DNA of 64,000 bases from an uncultured Myxococcales bacterium (lineage in GTDB: Bacteria; Myxococcota_A; Polyangia; Polyangiales; Polyangiaceae): NCBI GenBank assembly GCA_937949945.1, contig CALFEQ010000154.1, forward strand, positions 71,581 through 135,580. The letters run 5' to 3'. Of the stretch, positions 35,330-43,872 are shown piece after piece (the stretch's first letter is position 1; each line of letters begins with the position of its first letter). Both the position numbers and the translations under genes were made by a program. The notes below the pieces were generated by a model, which saw only the letters and a list, made by a program, of their open reading frames with translations, had not been told where the DNA came from and did not search any database.

Positions 35330-37912
35330 CTAATCCGGCAGGCAGACCGGCTCGAGGTCGGCCCAGTTCTTCCCGGCCTCGACGCCGACGACGAGCGGGA
35401 CCTCGAGCTCGTACGCGTGCCGCATCGCGTCCGAGCAGACCTTCGCGGCCCGTTCGAGCTCGGCCTCCGGCACCTCGAAGAGGACCTCGTCGAGGACCTG
35501 GAGGAGCGGCACCGTCCGAAGGCCTTCGCGACGGATGGCGCGATCCGCCTCGAGCAGCGCGCGGCGCGAGACGTCCTGAACCGACGCCTCGTGCGTCGCG
35601 CGGCGCGCGAGCCGCTCGGCGTACGATCGGTCCTGCGGATCGAGCGACTCGAGGCCTCCGATCGGCCAGCGTCGTCCGGAGATCGTCTCGATCCACCCCC
35701 GCTCACGAGCGAGCCGGAGCTGCTCGTCCTGGAAGGCCCGGACCTTCGCGTAGTGCCGATCGAACCGCGCGATGTACTCCTTCGCTTCTTGCGCCGAGAT
35801 GCCGAGCTGCAACGCGAGCGCGCTCGCGCCCTGACCGGCGAACGTCGCGAAGTTGACGACCTTGCCGAGCTGCCGCTGCTCGGGCGTCACCTGCCCGGGC
35901 GGGACGTCGAGCACGGCGGCGGCCGTGAGCACGTGCATGTCCTCTCTGCGGCGGAGCGGCTCGACGAGCGCCGGATCCTTCGTCAGGTGCGCGAGCACGT
36001 GCAGCCCGAGCTGGTTGAAGTCGACCGACATGAGAAGCCACCCCGGCGGGGCGACGAACGCGCGGCGGATGCGCGCCATCTCCGGCGTTCGTCCGGGCAC
36101 GCGGGTGAGATCGGGATTCGAGCTCACGATCTGCCCGGCGAACGAGCGCGCCGGATCGAAGTGCGAGTGCACGCGGCCGTCCGTGTCGATGCACCTTCGC
36201 AGCGCGATCACCCAGTTGTCGCGCAGCCGCCGGAGGGCACGCCAGCGAAGCACGAGAGGCACGATCGGATGCGCGTGCTCGATCCGCTCGAGCGCATCGA
36301 TCGACGTGCTCCAACCCGTCTTCGTGCGGCTCACGACGGGCAGCTTCAGCTCCTCGAAGAGGACCGTCCCGAGCTGCTTCGAAGAGCCGATGTTGAACGG
36401 ATGCCCCGCGAGCTCGGCGATCTCGCGTTCGAGCTCCGCCTCGATCTCGGCGAAGGAGGACTCCGCGCGATCGAGCTCCGCGGGGTCGACGAGGATGCCG
36501 TGGAGCTCCATGCGGACGCACACGTCCCCGATCGCGAGGTAGTCCGCGAGGAGCTTCGGATCGACGTCGCCCGAGAGCTTCTGCCAGATCGACGCCGACG
36601 CATCCGCGAGCCGGCCGGCGTGCTCGGCGGCGCGTCCCACGGACATCGCCCGCCACGCCTTGCGCTGCTTGCCGACGCCGCGCACCTGGTCCTCGTGCGG
36701 GAGCGCGCGACCCAGCACGTGCTTCGCGACCACGTGCAGCTCGTGCGGCGCCCAGTTGCTCGGCTGCGTGAGATGCGAAGCCGCCGCGGTGTCCCCGACG
36801 ATGCCGGCGAGCGTGACACCGGCGCGCCGCAGCTCGACGGCGGCCGTGACCAAGTCGTGCCCGATCTTCGCCGCGCGAGCGTCCTCGAGCCACGTCACGA
36901 GCTCCGGCCACGCCGCGCTCTTCGCGGGGACGTAGAACGCCTCGCCCTTCCCGTTCGCGAGCGCGACGCCGGCGATCGACGCGCGGACGGGCCCCGGATC
37001 CTCGAGGAGCACCTGCACGGCGACCGGCGCCTCGCTCCCGAGCCGCGCGAGCGCGGCGCCGACCTCTCCCTTCGCCTCGCACACCTCGACGCGGATCGAT
37101 GCGCCCTCGACGGCGAGCAGCTCCACGAAGCCGAGCCTCTCGTAGAGCGCGTTCAGCGCCTTCGCGTCCGGCGGCGCGTAGGCATCGACGTCGTCGAGGG
37201 CGACGGGAAGGGCTCGCTCCCGGTCGAGACGGCCGCGCGCGAGCTCGCGCGGGACCTCGTCCCCCGCCGCGCGGAGCGCCTTGGCGATGCGGCCTTCGAG
37301 GGCGTCGAGGTTCTGCATCGCGGCCGCGATGGAGCCGTGCTCCTCGATGAGCGAGGTCGCGCCCTTCGCGCCGATCCCCTTGATGCCGGGCAGCGGATCG
37401 TTGCCGCTGTCGTCACCCACCATCGCGAGCCACTCGCCGACGTTCGCCGGCGGTACGTTGAACCGCTTCTGGACGATCTCGGGCGTATAGCGGACGTCCT
37501 TGTTCGCGTCGTACCACCACAGGCGATCGCTCACGAGCTGCGCGTAGCGCTTGTCGACGCCGACGACGATCACGTCGTCACCCGCATCGAGCGCCGCCTG
37601 CGCGTAGCTCGCGACGACGTGATGCTCCTCGGGCGCCTCGACGACGACGAAACCGAGCGTGCGGAGGAGCTCCGGGAGCGGCCCGAGCTGCTCCTTCAGG
37701 ATGTCCGGCCACGCTGCCGTGTTCGGGCTCGCGTCGATCACGGCGACCGCCCGCGCGGGGAGCTTGAATGCCAGCGCGCGATGGATCGCGCGCGCCACGG
37801 CGAACAAGGCGTTCACCGGCGCCCCGTCGGGCGACCTGCGATCCGTGGGCACGACGAGGAAGCCGCGCGACAGGAGGTTGGTCGCCGAGACGACGAGGGT
37901 GCGATCGGCCAT
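35330..37912 (-). CDS. DNA polymerase I homologue with altered and missing active-site residues
   Basis: The 860-residue protein has the three-domain layout of PolA: 5' nuclease (about 1-270), 3'-5' exonuclease-like fold (about 290-445) and polymerase (about 450-860). Compared with E. coli Pol I, the 5' nuclease keeps D60, E95, D120 and D167 but has lost the Asp near residue 9 (VDG to VSA), the ADD pair (now EHH at 96-98), the second Asp of GDKD (R122) and the Asp of SDN (G170). The proofreading DxE is absent. The polymerase keeps D631 and D808-E809, R680, K684 and F688, but motif A reads DFNQLGLH (Glu to Gly), the O-helix Tyr is A692, and motif C reads QVLDE (His to Leu). It looks like a divergent second copy, not the housekeeping enzyme. 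Confidence 0.88.
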   Translation of the reverse strand: MADRTLVVSATNLLSRGFLVVPTDRRSPDGAPVNALFAVARAIHRALAFKLPARAVAVIDASPNTAAWPDILKEQLGPLPELLRTLGFVVVEAPEEHHVVASYAQAALDAGDDVIVVGVDKRYAQLVSDRLWWYDANKDVRYTPEIVQKRFNVPPANVGEWLAMVGDDSGNDPLPGIKGIGAKGATSLIEEHGSIAAAMQNLDALEGRIAKALRAAGDEVPRELARGRLDRERALPVALDDVDAYAPPDAKALNALYERLGFVELLAVEGASIRVEVCEAKGEVGAALARLGSEAPVAVQVLLEDPGPVRASIAGVALANGKGEAFYVPAKSAAWPELVTWLEDARAAKIGHDLVTAAVELRRAGVTLAGIVGDTAAASHLTQPSNWAPHELHVVAKHVLGRALPHEDQVRGVGKQRKAWRAMSVGRAAEHAGRLADASASIWQKLSGDVDPKLLADYLAIGDVCVRMELHGILVDPAELDRAESSFAEIEAELEREIAELAGHPFNIGSSKQLGTVLFEELKLPVVSRTKTGWSTSIDALERIEHAHPIVPLVLRWRALRRLRDNWVIALRRCIDTDGRVHSHFDPARSFAGQIVSSNPDLTRVPGRTPEMARIRRAFVAPPGWLLMSVDFNQLGLHVLAHLTKDPALVEPLRRREDMHVLTAAAVLDVPPGQVTPEQRQLGKVVNFATFAGQGASALALQLGISAQEAKEYIARFDRHYAKVRAFQDEQLRLARERGWIETISGRRWPIGGLESLDPQDRSYAERLARRATHEASVQDVSRRALLEADRAIRREGLRTVPLLQVLDEVLFEVPEAELERAAKVCSDAMRHAYELEVPLVVGVEAGKNWADLEPVCLPD

Positions 37913-37984
37913 CGGGCGGCCTCAGCTTACGTCATGGGCGGGCCAACCGGACGTGGAAGGAAGCGGTACGGCAGGGGCACGAGC

Positions 37985-38848
37985 TCAGGGGCGCCCCAGC
38001 GACTCGATGACGTGGAGCTCCTCGTCGTCGAGCGGCGGAAGCTCGGCGACGGCGAGGTCCTCCTTCATGTGCTCGGGATCCGTCGTGCCCGTGAGCGGGA
38101 TCATCCCGACGTCGAGCGCGAAGCGGAACACGACCTGCGACGGCGTCATCGAGCGACGCGTCGCGATCGCGCGCAGCGCGGGGTGCGCCATCTCCCGCCG
38201 GTTGGCCGTGAGCAGCGAGAAGCCCTGGTAGACGATCCCGCGCTCACGGCACAGATCGCGCACGTCGCGGTCCCACCGCATGTTGGCGTAGCAGCGGTTC
38301 TGCACGACCGCCGGCGGCACCTTCGCATGCTGGAGAAGGGTCTCGAGCTGCTCGCGCGTCACGTTGCTCACCCCGAGGCAGCCGACCGCGCCGCTCGCGT
38401 AGAGCTCCTCCATCGCATGCCACGCCTCGAGATCCTCCGGGGCGAGCCCCCAGCGCGTGGACGGACCGTGGAGCACGTACGCGTCGATGGTGTTCGTGCG
38501 CAGATGCTCGAGCGAGCTCTGGAACGACTGCTTCACCTGCGTGGAGATCGGCGCGTTCCGGTCGTAGGGCAGCCGATGGTCCTGCCCGGCGACGTGCGTG
38601 AACTTCGTCTGCAAGAGCACGTCCTCACGGCGAATCAGCCCTGACGCGTACGCGTCCGCGAGCGCCTCGCCGACGGCCGCCTCGTGGTAGTGCTTGCGCT
38701 GGTTCGCGGTGTCGATCGCGCGGAAGCCGGCCGCGAGAGCGAGCCCGACGAGCCGCCGCGTCTCGTCCTCCTTCCACGCGGTGCCGTACATGAACCCGCG
38801 CCCCGCACGCACCCGGGGATCCGCCCGCATGTCCACGATCGTCGCCAT
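37985..38848 (-). CDS. aldo/keto reductase
   Basis: The 287-residue protein has the AKR TIM-barrel pattern with the full catalytic tetrad: Asp in AIDTANQ, Tyr in HYHEAAVG, Lys in LLQTKFT and His in YVLHGPS. SNVTREQL and PLTGTTDPEHMKE are the cofactor-binding end motifs for NAD(P)H. Length is normal. GGAGGAGGGG precedes ATG 38848. Substrate unknown, probably small aldehydes or keto compounds. It lies upstream of the polymerase-like gene on the same strand but after a 72-base gap. Confidence 0.92.
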   Translation of the reverse strand: MATIVDMRADPRVRAGRGFMYGTAWKEDETRRLVGLALAAGFRAIDTANQRKHYHEAAVGEALADAYASGLIRREDVLLQTKFTHVAGQDHRLPYDRNAPISTQVKQSFQSSLEHLRTNTIDAYVLHGPSTRWGLAPEDLEAWHAMEELYASGAVGCLGVSNVTREQLETLLQHAKVPPAVVQNRCYANMRWDRDVRDLCRERGIVYQGFSLLTANRREMAHPALRAIATRRSMTPSQVVFRFALDVGMIPLTGTTDPEHMKEDLAVAELPPLDDEELHVIESLGRP

Positions 38849-39002
38849 CGCCCCTCCTCCGGACGAGAGACGCTAACCCGTCGCGGGGGCGACGTCATCG
38901 GTCCACGCCCGCCGAGAGCGCCCGCCCGGGGCCGGGAGCGCCGCCCGGGAGGGTCGATCGCGCGATCGTCGCGGTGCGGAGCCCGTTCGCGGCTATATCT
39001 GC

Positions 39003-40223
39003 GTGAACCCAATGCGTCCGCCGGGTCTCGCCATCCTCCGTTCGCCGATCTCACCTTGCCTTGTGCTCGCGCTCGCGCTCGCCGCCTGCAACCCCACGGC
39101 GACCTCCCGCCCGTCGGGCGACGACGCCGCGATCGCTCGCAACGCAGGCCGCACGGCGGAGGGCGAGACGCGCACCGAGACGCGCGACGGCCCCACCCTC
39201 TACGCGGCGATGTGCGCCGTGTGCCACGGCGCCGACGGGACCGGATACAAGGCGGACAACGCGCCGTCGCTCGTGACCCCGACGTTCCTCGAGAGCGCGA
39301 CCGACGAGATGCTACGGCGATCGATCATCGACGGCAGGCCGGGCACCGCCATGGCCGCCTACGGCAAGGAGCGAGGCGGCCCGCTCGACGCGGCCGCCGT
39401 CGATCGGCTCGTCGCCTTCCTGCGCGGGCGTGGCCCGGCCGCGAAGCCGATCCCTGCACGTGCGCGCGGTGACGCTGCGCGCGGCGAGCCTCTCTACAAG
39501 GAGCACTGCGAGCGTTGCCACGGGAACGCCCGCACGCGCGGCAACGCCGTCCACCTCGCGAACGCGCGCTTCCTCGAGGTGGCGTCGGACGCGTTCCTCG
39601 GCTGGGCGATCAGCGAGGGCCGCCCCGGCACGCCGATGGAAGCATGGAAGGGCAAGCTGACCGACGCGCAGATCGACGACGTCGTCGCGTACGTGCGCTC
39701 CTTCGAGAAGCCCCCTGCCCCGGAGCTCCTGCCGCCGCCCACGGGCAAGGAGCCCATCGTCATCAACCCCGACGGCAAGCACCCGACCTTCACGCTGCGC
39801 TCCACCCCGTGCCGGCCGAACGTCCCGTGCACGCCGGACGAACGCTTCGTCTCGGCGGAGCAGGTCAAGCGAGCGCTCGACGAGAAGCGTCGGATGGTGA
39901 TCATCGATGCGCGACCGGTCTCCGACTGGCGACGCGTCCACATCCCCGGAGCCGTGTCGATCCCGCACCACGACCTCGCACGGCTCGACGAGGTCCCCAA
40001 CGACGGAACGTGGGTGATCGCGTACTGCGCGTGCCCGCACCACCTGTCCGGCGACGTCGTCGACGCGCTCCGCAGACGAGGCATCAAGCACGCCGTCGTG
40101 CTCGACGAGGGCATCCTCGAGTGGCATCGGCGCGGCTATCCGGTCGTCGCTGCACCTGGCGTCGAGCCGCCACCTTCACGGCACCGGAGCACGGCGGCGA
40201 CGGAGGATGCGGGGGCGAAGTGA
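39003..40223 (+). CDS. lipoprotein with two c-type cytochrome domains fused to a rhodanese domain
   Basis: The 406-residue exported protein has a lipobox LAAC near residue 29, a first cytochrome c domain with CAVCH (haem) and the distal Met in GTAMAAY, a second with CERCH and TPMEAWKG, a Pro-rich linker and a C-terminal rhodanese domain (about 285-385). The rhodanese shows IIDARPVSDW, HIPGAVSIPH and the active-site loop YCACPHH with the expected catalytic Cys. Order cyt-cyt-rhodanese is unusual. It suggests electron transfer coupled to sulfur or sulfane chemistry at the membrane; this is inference. Start could be GTG 39003 or ATG 39012; neither has a clear ribosome site. Confidence 0.85.
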   Translation: MNPMRPPGLAILRSPISPCLVLALALAACNPTATSRPSGDDAAIARNAGRTAEGETRTETRDGPTLYAAMCAVCHGADGTGYKADNAPSLVTPTFLESATDEMLRRSIIDGRPGTAMAAYGKERGGPLDAAAVDRLVAFLRGRGPAAKPIPARARGDAARGEPLYKEHCERCHGNARTRGNAVHLANARFLEVASDAFLGWAISEGRPGTPMEAWKGKLTDAQIDDVVAYVRSFEKPPAPELLPPPTGKEPIVINPDGKHPTFTLRSTPCRPNVPCTPDERFVSAEQVKRALDEKRRMVIIDARPVSDWRRVHIPGAVSIPHHDLARLDEVPNDGTWVIAYCACPHHLSGDVVDALRRRGIKHAVVLDEGILEWHRRGYPVVAAPGVEPPPSRHRSTAATEDAGAK

Positions 40224-40538
40224 GCATGCGTCCACGGCCGAGCACGAGGAGAGGTTTTCCAACCTCGGCCGTCGCCACGACTTGCGGTTGAGATCGCCAT
40301 GCTCGAGCGGGCCTGAAGGTCACGCCACAGCCGCGTACGTTGCTCGAAGCCTCGAGCGTTGCGTTTCGCGTCTCTTCCCCTGATCGGGCGCGAGCGCGAA
40401 CGAGCAGGCTCGGCCGTCGCGTCGAGAGAACAAGCGTTGCTGACCGACCAGCAGGGCTCGGAGCACGCCTGCGCTTGGTTACACGGCTGAGCAAGGGCTC
40501 CGGGCTTTCCCACTCGACTCAACCGTGAAAGGACAGCC
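40224..40538. other. 315-base gap without a recognisable gene
   Basis: Between the cytochrome-rhodanese gene and the basic-residue-free protein gene. Base composition is like the surroundings and frames on both strands are Arg/Ala/Pro-rich without family features. It should hold the promoter of the gene at 40539, but I cannot place -35/-10 boxes with confidence. I see no hairpin, repeat or RNA gene in it. Confidence 0.5.
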
Positions 40539-41408
40539 ATGAAGCCTCGACACTTGTTCTCTGCAATATCCTGCGTGCTGGCGGCGAGCACGTTCGCTTG
40601 CTCGGGTGAGCCCGATCGAGCTCCGGCCTCCGAGGAGTCGACCTCGACCACCGCCCAGAGCGTCATGAGCGCCACCGGCAACATCCTCATCTGGCCGGCC
40701 GGGCCCATCACTTGGGACGGGCTCGTCGGTACCTGGCCCATCTCCGTGTGGTCGACGGGCGCCATCGGAGGTCTGGCGTTCGACACGATGGGGCTCTCGC
40801 TGACGGGCATCGAGCTCGTCGGTATGGCGGACATCGCTCCGCTCCCCATCACGACCCCGTTCCTGAACGCGTTCACGCCGGCGGCCGGCGCCGTGGCGGC
40901 TCCGGGAGTCTTCGCGCCGCCGGTGTTCGGGCCGGCAGGCGTCGCCGCGCCCAACTACGGCTTCGCCGGTGCGTTCGACCCCTTCGTGCCTCCGGTCCCC
41001 GCCTTCGGCTTCGGCGCGTTCGCGCCGGGCGTCGGCATGACCGAGCTCACGATGATCGACGGCGCGGTCGCCCCGGGCTTCGAGTCGTGGCTGACGCCGA
41101 CCCTGACGGGCTCGGCGCTCATGTTCACGGACCTCACGCCGATCGACGCCTTCACGCCCCTGACGTTCAACGTCACGTTCACGGCGGCGCAGCCCGGCCT
41201 GCTCCAGCCCGGAGCGCTCGGAGCGGCGCCGGCGCTCAACCTCGCCAACCTGAGCATCTTCGCGACGCCGATCGCGCCGGCCGCCCTCACCGGCGAAGCG
41301 ATCCCGTTCACGAGCATGGTGTATCCGGTGGCGGTGCCGTTGGTCCCGATGCCCGCCGCTCCGCTCGCGCCGAGCGCGCCGGTCCTCACGCCGACGCCGG
41401 TGTTCTGA
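40539..41408 (+). CDS. exported hydrophobic protein lacking Lys, Arg and His after residue 27
   Basis: The 289-residue protein has a signal peptide and a possible lipobox TFAC at residue 21. Residues 28-289 contain no Lys, Arg, His or Cys at all and only a dozen or so acidic residues; the body is rich in Pro, Ala, Phe, Gly and Thr with motifs such as FAPPVFGPAG, AFDPFVPPVPAF and FTPLTFNVTF. AAAGGA lies 9 bases before ATG 40539. It is free-standing, followed by a strong terminator. The composition suggests a surface-active, aggregating or shell-like protein; I know no family. Confidence 0.75.
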   Translation: MKPRHLFSAISCVLAASTFACSGEPDRAPASEESTSTTAQSVMSATGNILIWPAGPITWDGLVGTWPISVWSTGAIGGLAFDTMGLSLTGIELVGMADIAPLPITTPFLNAFTPAAGAVAAPGVFAPPVFGPAGVAAPNYGFAGAFDPFVPPVPAFGFGAFAPGVGMTELTMIDGAVAPGFESWLTPTLTGSALMFTDLTPIDAFTPLTFNVTFTAAQPGLLQPGALGAAPALNLANLSIFATPIAPAALTGEAIPFTSMVYPVAVPLVPMPAAPLAPSAPVLTPTPVF

Positions 41409-41467
41409 GAGACGGAGGGCGGCGCATCGTTCGGGATTGGGGAGCGTCACCGAACGTCACATGACGA

Positions 41468-41503
41468 CTCGCTGCGCGTCGGGGGCGCGCAGCGAGCCGT
41501 TTT
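41468..41503 (+). terminator. intrinsic terminator after the basic-residue-free protein gene
   Basis: Arms CTCGCTGCGCG (41468-41478) and CGCGCAGCGAG (41486-41496) pair perfectly over a 7-base loop, followed by CCG and four T. The position 60 bases after the stop at 41408 fits termination of that single-gene transcript. Confidence 0.7.
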
Positions 41504-41613
41504 CGGGGCTCGCGAGCGATCGCCGCAGGACGCCGACACGAGCGCTCCGCGGGCGCCGAACGCACAGAAAAAAAGCTTTGCTTCTCGAGCACTTACAAAA
41601 AGATCGCCCGAGC

Positions 41614-41640
41614 TGTCGATTCGCTCGCGCGCCGTTCGTC
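41614..41640 (+). promoter_or_regulatory. candidate ECF42-type promoter upstream of the double-YCII gene
   Basis: TGTCGA (41614-41619), 17 bases, CGTC (41637-41640), 108 bases before the ATG at 41749. ECF42 sigma factors, as I recall, use a TGTCGA -35 element and a CGTC-like -10, and they control YCII genes. An ECF42 gene is at 18341-19597 in this window, so control in trans is plausible. The rest of the 340-base gap (41409-41748) holds an A-rich patch (41567-41604) and no gene. Confidence 0.45.
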
Positions 41641-41748
41641 GGGTGGACGAAGCGCCGGCGGGTGCCGGTCGCGACCGTTCGGGAACGCTTGCAGCCCGAG
41701 GCTGCGTGCGCTCCCCCTCTACGTCTTCACGACCCGGAAGGAGCCACC

Positions 41749-42486
41749 ATGCGATTCATCGTCATGCACAAGAACGACCCGCAGACCGAAGCCGGCCTGC
41801 CGCCCCCGATGGAAATCGTCACCAAGATGGGCGCATTCATCGGCGAGCACGCGAAGGCGGGCCGCTTCCTCGACGGAGCGGGCCTCCGCGGGAGCAGCAC
41901 GCGCACGCGCCTCGTCTTCCGGGACGGGAGATGCACGGTGAAGCATGGACCTTACCGCGGCGAGAACGAGCTCCCGGCGGCGATGCTGGTGCTGAAGGTG
42001 CGCACGCGCGAGGAGGCGATCGGCTGGGCGGAGCGCTACGGCAAGATCCTCGGAGACGGCGAGATCGAGCTCGGGAAGGTCACCGAGCCGTGGGACCTCG
42101 GTCTGATGCCACCCCCGGAGAACCCGCCTCTTCAGTTCCTGCTCATCGAAAAGGCCGACCAGGCCACCGAGTCGAGCGGGCGCAGCCCGAAGCAGAAGGC
42201 CGACCTCACCCGCCTCCAGACCGAGATGACGAAGGCCGGCGTCCTCGTGAAGTCGATCCGCCTCGGCCCGAGCGCGACGGGCAAGCGCCTCTTCTTCACG
42301 AACGGCGATCTTCGCGTCGTCGATGGCCCGTTCGCCGAGTCCAAGGAGCTCATCGGCGGCTTCTCCGTCATGGAGCTGTCGGGGATGGATGAAGCGATCG
42401 ACCTCTGCAAGACCTACGCGGGCATCCTCGGCGGGACGGTGGAGATCGACCTCCGTCACGTGGAGGAGTACGCCGCCTCGTCGTAG
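41749..42486 (+). CDS. protein with two tandem YCII domains
   Basis: The 245-residue protein repeats the YCII fold twice. Copy one (about 1-115) opens with MRFIVMHKNDPQ and has FRDGRCTVKHGPYRG. Copy two (about 123-240) opens with LQFLLIEKADQ and has the stronger family word VVDGPFAESKELIGGFSVMEL. The repeats resemble the single-domain YCII protein at 19601. AAGGAG lies before ATG 41749. Such duplicated forms are known companions of ECF42 sigma factors but the sigma gene here is 23 kb away. The reaction is unknown. Confidence 0.85.
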   Translation: MRFIVMHKNDPQTEAGLPPPMEIVTKMGAFIGEHAKAGRFLDGAGLRGSSTRTRLVFRDGRCTVKHGPYRGENELPAAMLVLKVRTREEAIGWAERYGKILGDGEIELGKVTEPWDLGLMPPPENPPLQFLLIEKADQATESSGRSPKQKADLTRLQTEMTKAGVLVKSIRLGPSATGKRLFFTNGDLRVVDGPFAESKELIGGFSVMELSGMDEAIDLCKTYAGILGGTVEIDLRHVEEYAASS

Positions 42487-42498
42487 CTGCCACGGGTC

Positions 42499-43794
42499 CT
42501 ACGCGTGCGCCGTCTCGGGGGCGACGGCGCCGCGCAGCCACTCCGAGAACGTCGCGCTGACGCGATCGAGCCAGGCTCCCTCTCGGACGATCTCCTGATA
42601 GCCGGGCACCGCACCGACCCACCGCCTCATGCGAACGTTCGGCGCGTCGGTCAGGTACGTCGTCGGTAGGCCCATGAGCGCCGGGCCGTCCATCCCTGCG
42701 GTGGTCACGCCGATCTGACCGACGACGTCGTGGCTCCGCCTCAGGTGCTCGAAGAGCTGGAGCTGGGCTCGTCGCGTATCGACACCTCGGAAGACGGGCT
42801 CCCTCCAGTGCAGCGTCATGTCGACGACGCCTTCCAGCAGCGCTCCCTCGGGAATGGCGTCGCCGACGAGGACGGGCACGAGCCCCGCGCGCTGCGCGCG
42901 ACGGGCGAGCTCGACGAGCTCGGCAGGCCGCGTGTTGCGTTCGGGCTCGTGAATGCCTGCGCGGATCCAGAGGAGGACCTTCGGTCCGCCAGGCGCTCCC
43001 GCGAGCCTCCGATCGGCGTAGTCGCTCACCGCGATGGGAACGGGCTCGTCGCCGAGGAACGCGGCGCGGAGTCGGTGCTGGGCGCCGGCGGGATCGTTCA
43101 TGAACGCGCGCGCCACGATCTCCGTCGTCTGCTTCATCGCGCACGGGCGCGAGCGGTACGGGACGAGGCGATCGCTCAGCCCGGCGTCGCGGAGGAAGCG
43201 TTCGGCCTTCTCCGTGCCGGGCTTGCCGGGCTCGATCTGCACGGCGACGCCGGCGAGCACCGCTGCAGCCGCGACGTGCCATCCCTCCCCGAACGAGAAT
43301 CCTTCGTCCGCGTGGAACGTGTACGCGTCGTTTCGCTCCTCGATGTACCTGCGCGCCTCGCGGGCCGCGGCCTCGGCCCTCTCCGCGAAGACGCGCGCCG
43401 CGCGGGCCGCGCGGCCGCTGGGCGTCGGCGACGTGGCGTCGCCGATCTCCTCCGCGACACGGCGCGCTTCGCGCGCGGACGTTTCGGCATCCGCGGCGAT
43501 CGACTCCGCACGCCGCCAGCCGAGCTCGCACGCCTCGCGCGTGGGCGCGCGCTGAGCGCTCAGCGAAATCTGCCCCGCCCCGTGCCGCGCGTCCTCCGCG
43601 CGCGCGGCGTGCGCCTTCACCAACGAGAGGCGCGCACGCGCGATCGCGACCGCATCCACGTCACGGTGCGCCCGCGCGGTGAGCAGCACGGAGAGCTCCC
43701 GCTCCGCCTGGTCGACCGCCTCGTCGACCGGACGGCGATCGCCTTCGGAAGCCGAGGCACGCTCGATCTCGAGGACGCGACAGGGATCGCTCAC
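42499..43794 (-). CDS. uncharacterised protein, helical N-terminus with possible GT-B-like C-terminus
   Basis: The 431-residue protein starts at GTG 43794 after GAAGGGG. Residues 1-150 are Ala/Arg/Glu-rich helices, likely coiled coil. The C-terminal 280 residues show a Rossmann-like pattern with VLLWIRAGIHEPE, AGLVPVLVGDA and the closing GMDGPALMGLPTTYLT, which recalls the donor-binding half of GT-B glycosyltransferases; I would not assign a reaction. It is divergent from the Upf1-like helicase, 78 bases apart. It contains several conserved-looking Trp and Asp residues but no known catalytic motif. Confidence 0.6.
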   Translation of the reverse strand: MSDPCRVLEIERASASEGDRRPVDEAVDQAERELSVLLTARAHRDVDAVAIARARLSLVKAHAARAEDARHGAGQISLSAQRAPTREACELGWRRAESIAADAETSAREARRVAEEIGDATSPTPSGRAARAARVFAERAEAAAREARRYIEERNDAYTFHADEGFSFGEGWHVAAAAVLAGVAVQIEPGKPGTEKAERFLRDAGLSDRLVPYRSRPCAMKQTTEIVARAFMNDPAGAQHRLRAAFLGDEPVPIAVSDYADRRLAGAPGGPKVLLWIRAGIHEPERNTRPAELVELARRAQRAGLVPVLVGDAIPEGALLEGVVDMTLHWREPVFRGVDTRRAQLQLFEHLRRSHDVVGQIGVTTAGMDGPALMGLPTTYLTDAPNVRMRRWVGAVPGYQEIVREGAWLDRVSATFSEWLRGAVAPETAHA

Positions 43795-43872
43795 GTCCCC
43801 TTCCCTCTACTGCGACGTTCCGACGAGGTCGAGCGAAGCGCGACGAGGACGGCGGAGAACGAGAGCTATTCG

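Noticed and set aside
40084..40494. Minus-strand open frame across the cytochrome-rhodanese end and the following gap
   Set aside because: Overlaps a well-supported gene, has no ribosome site and encodes Arg/Ser/Pro-rich sequence of shadow type.
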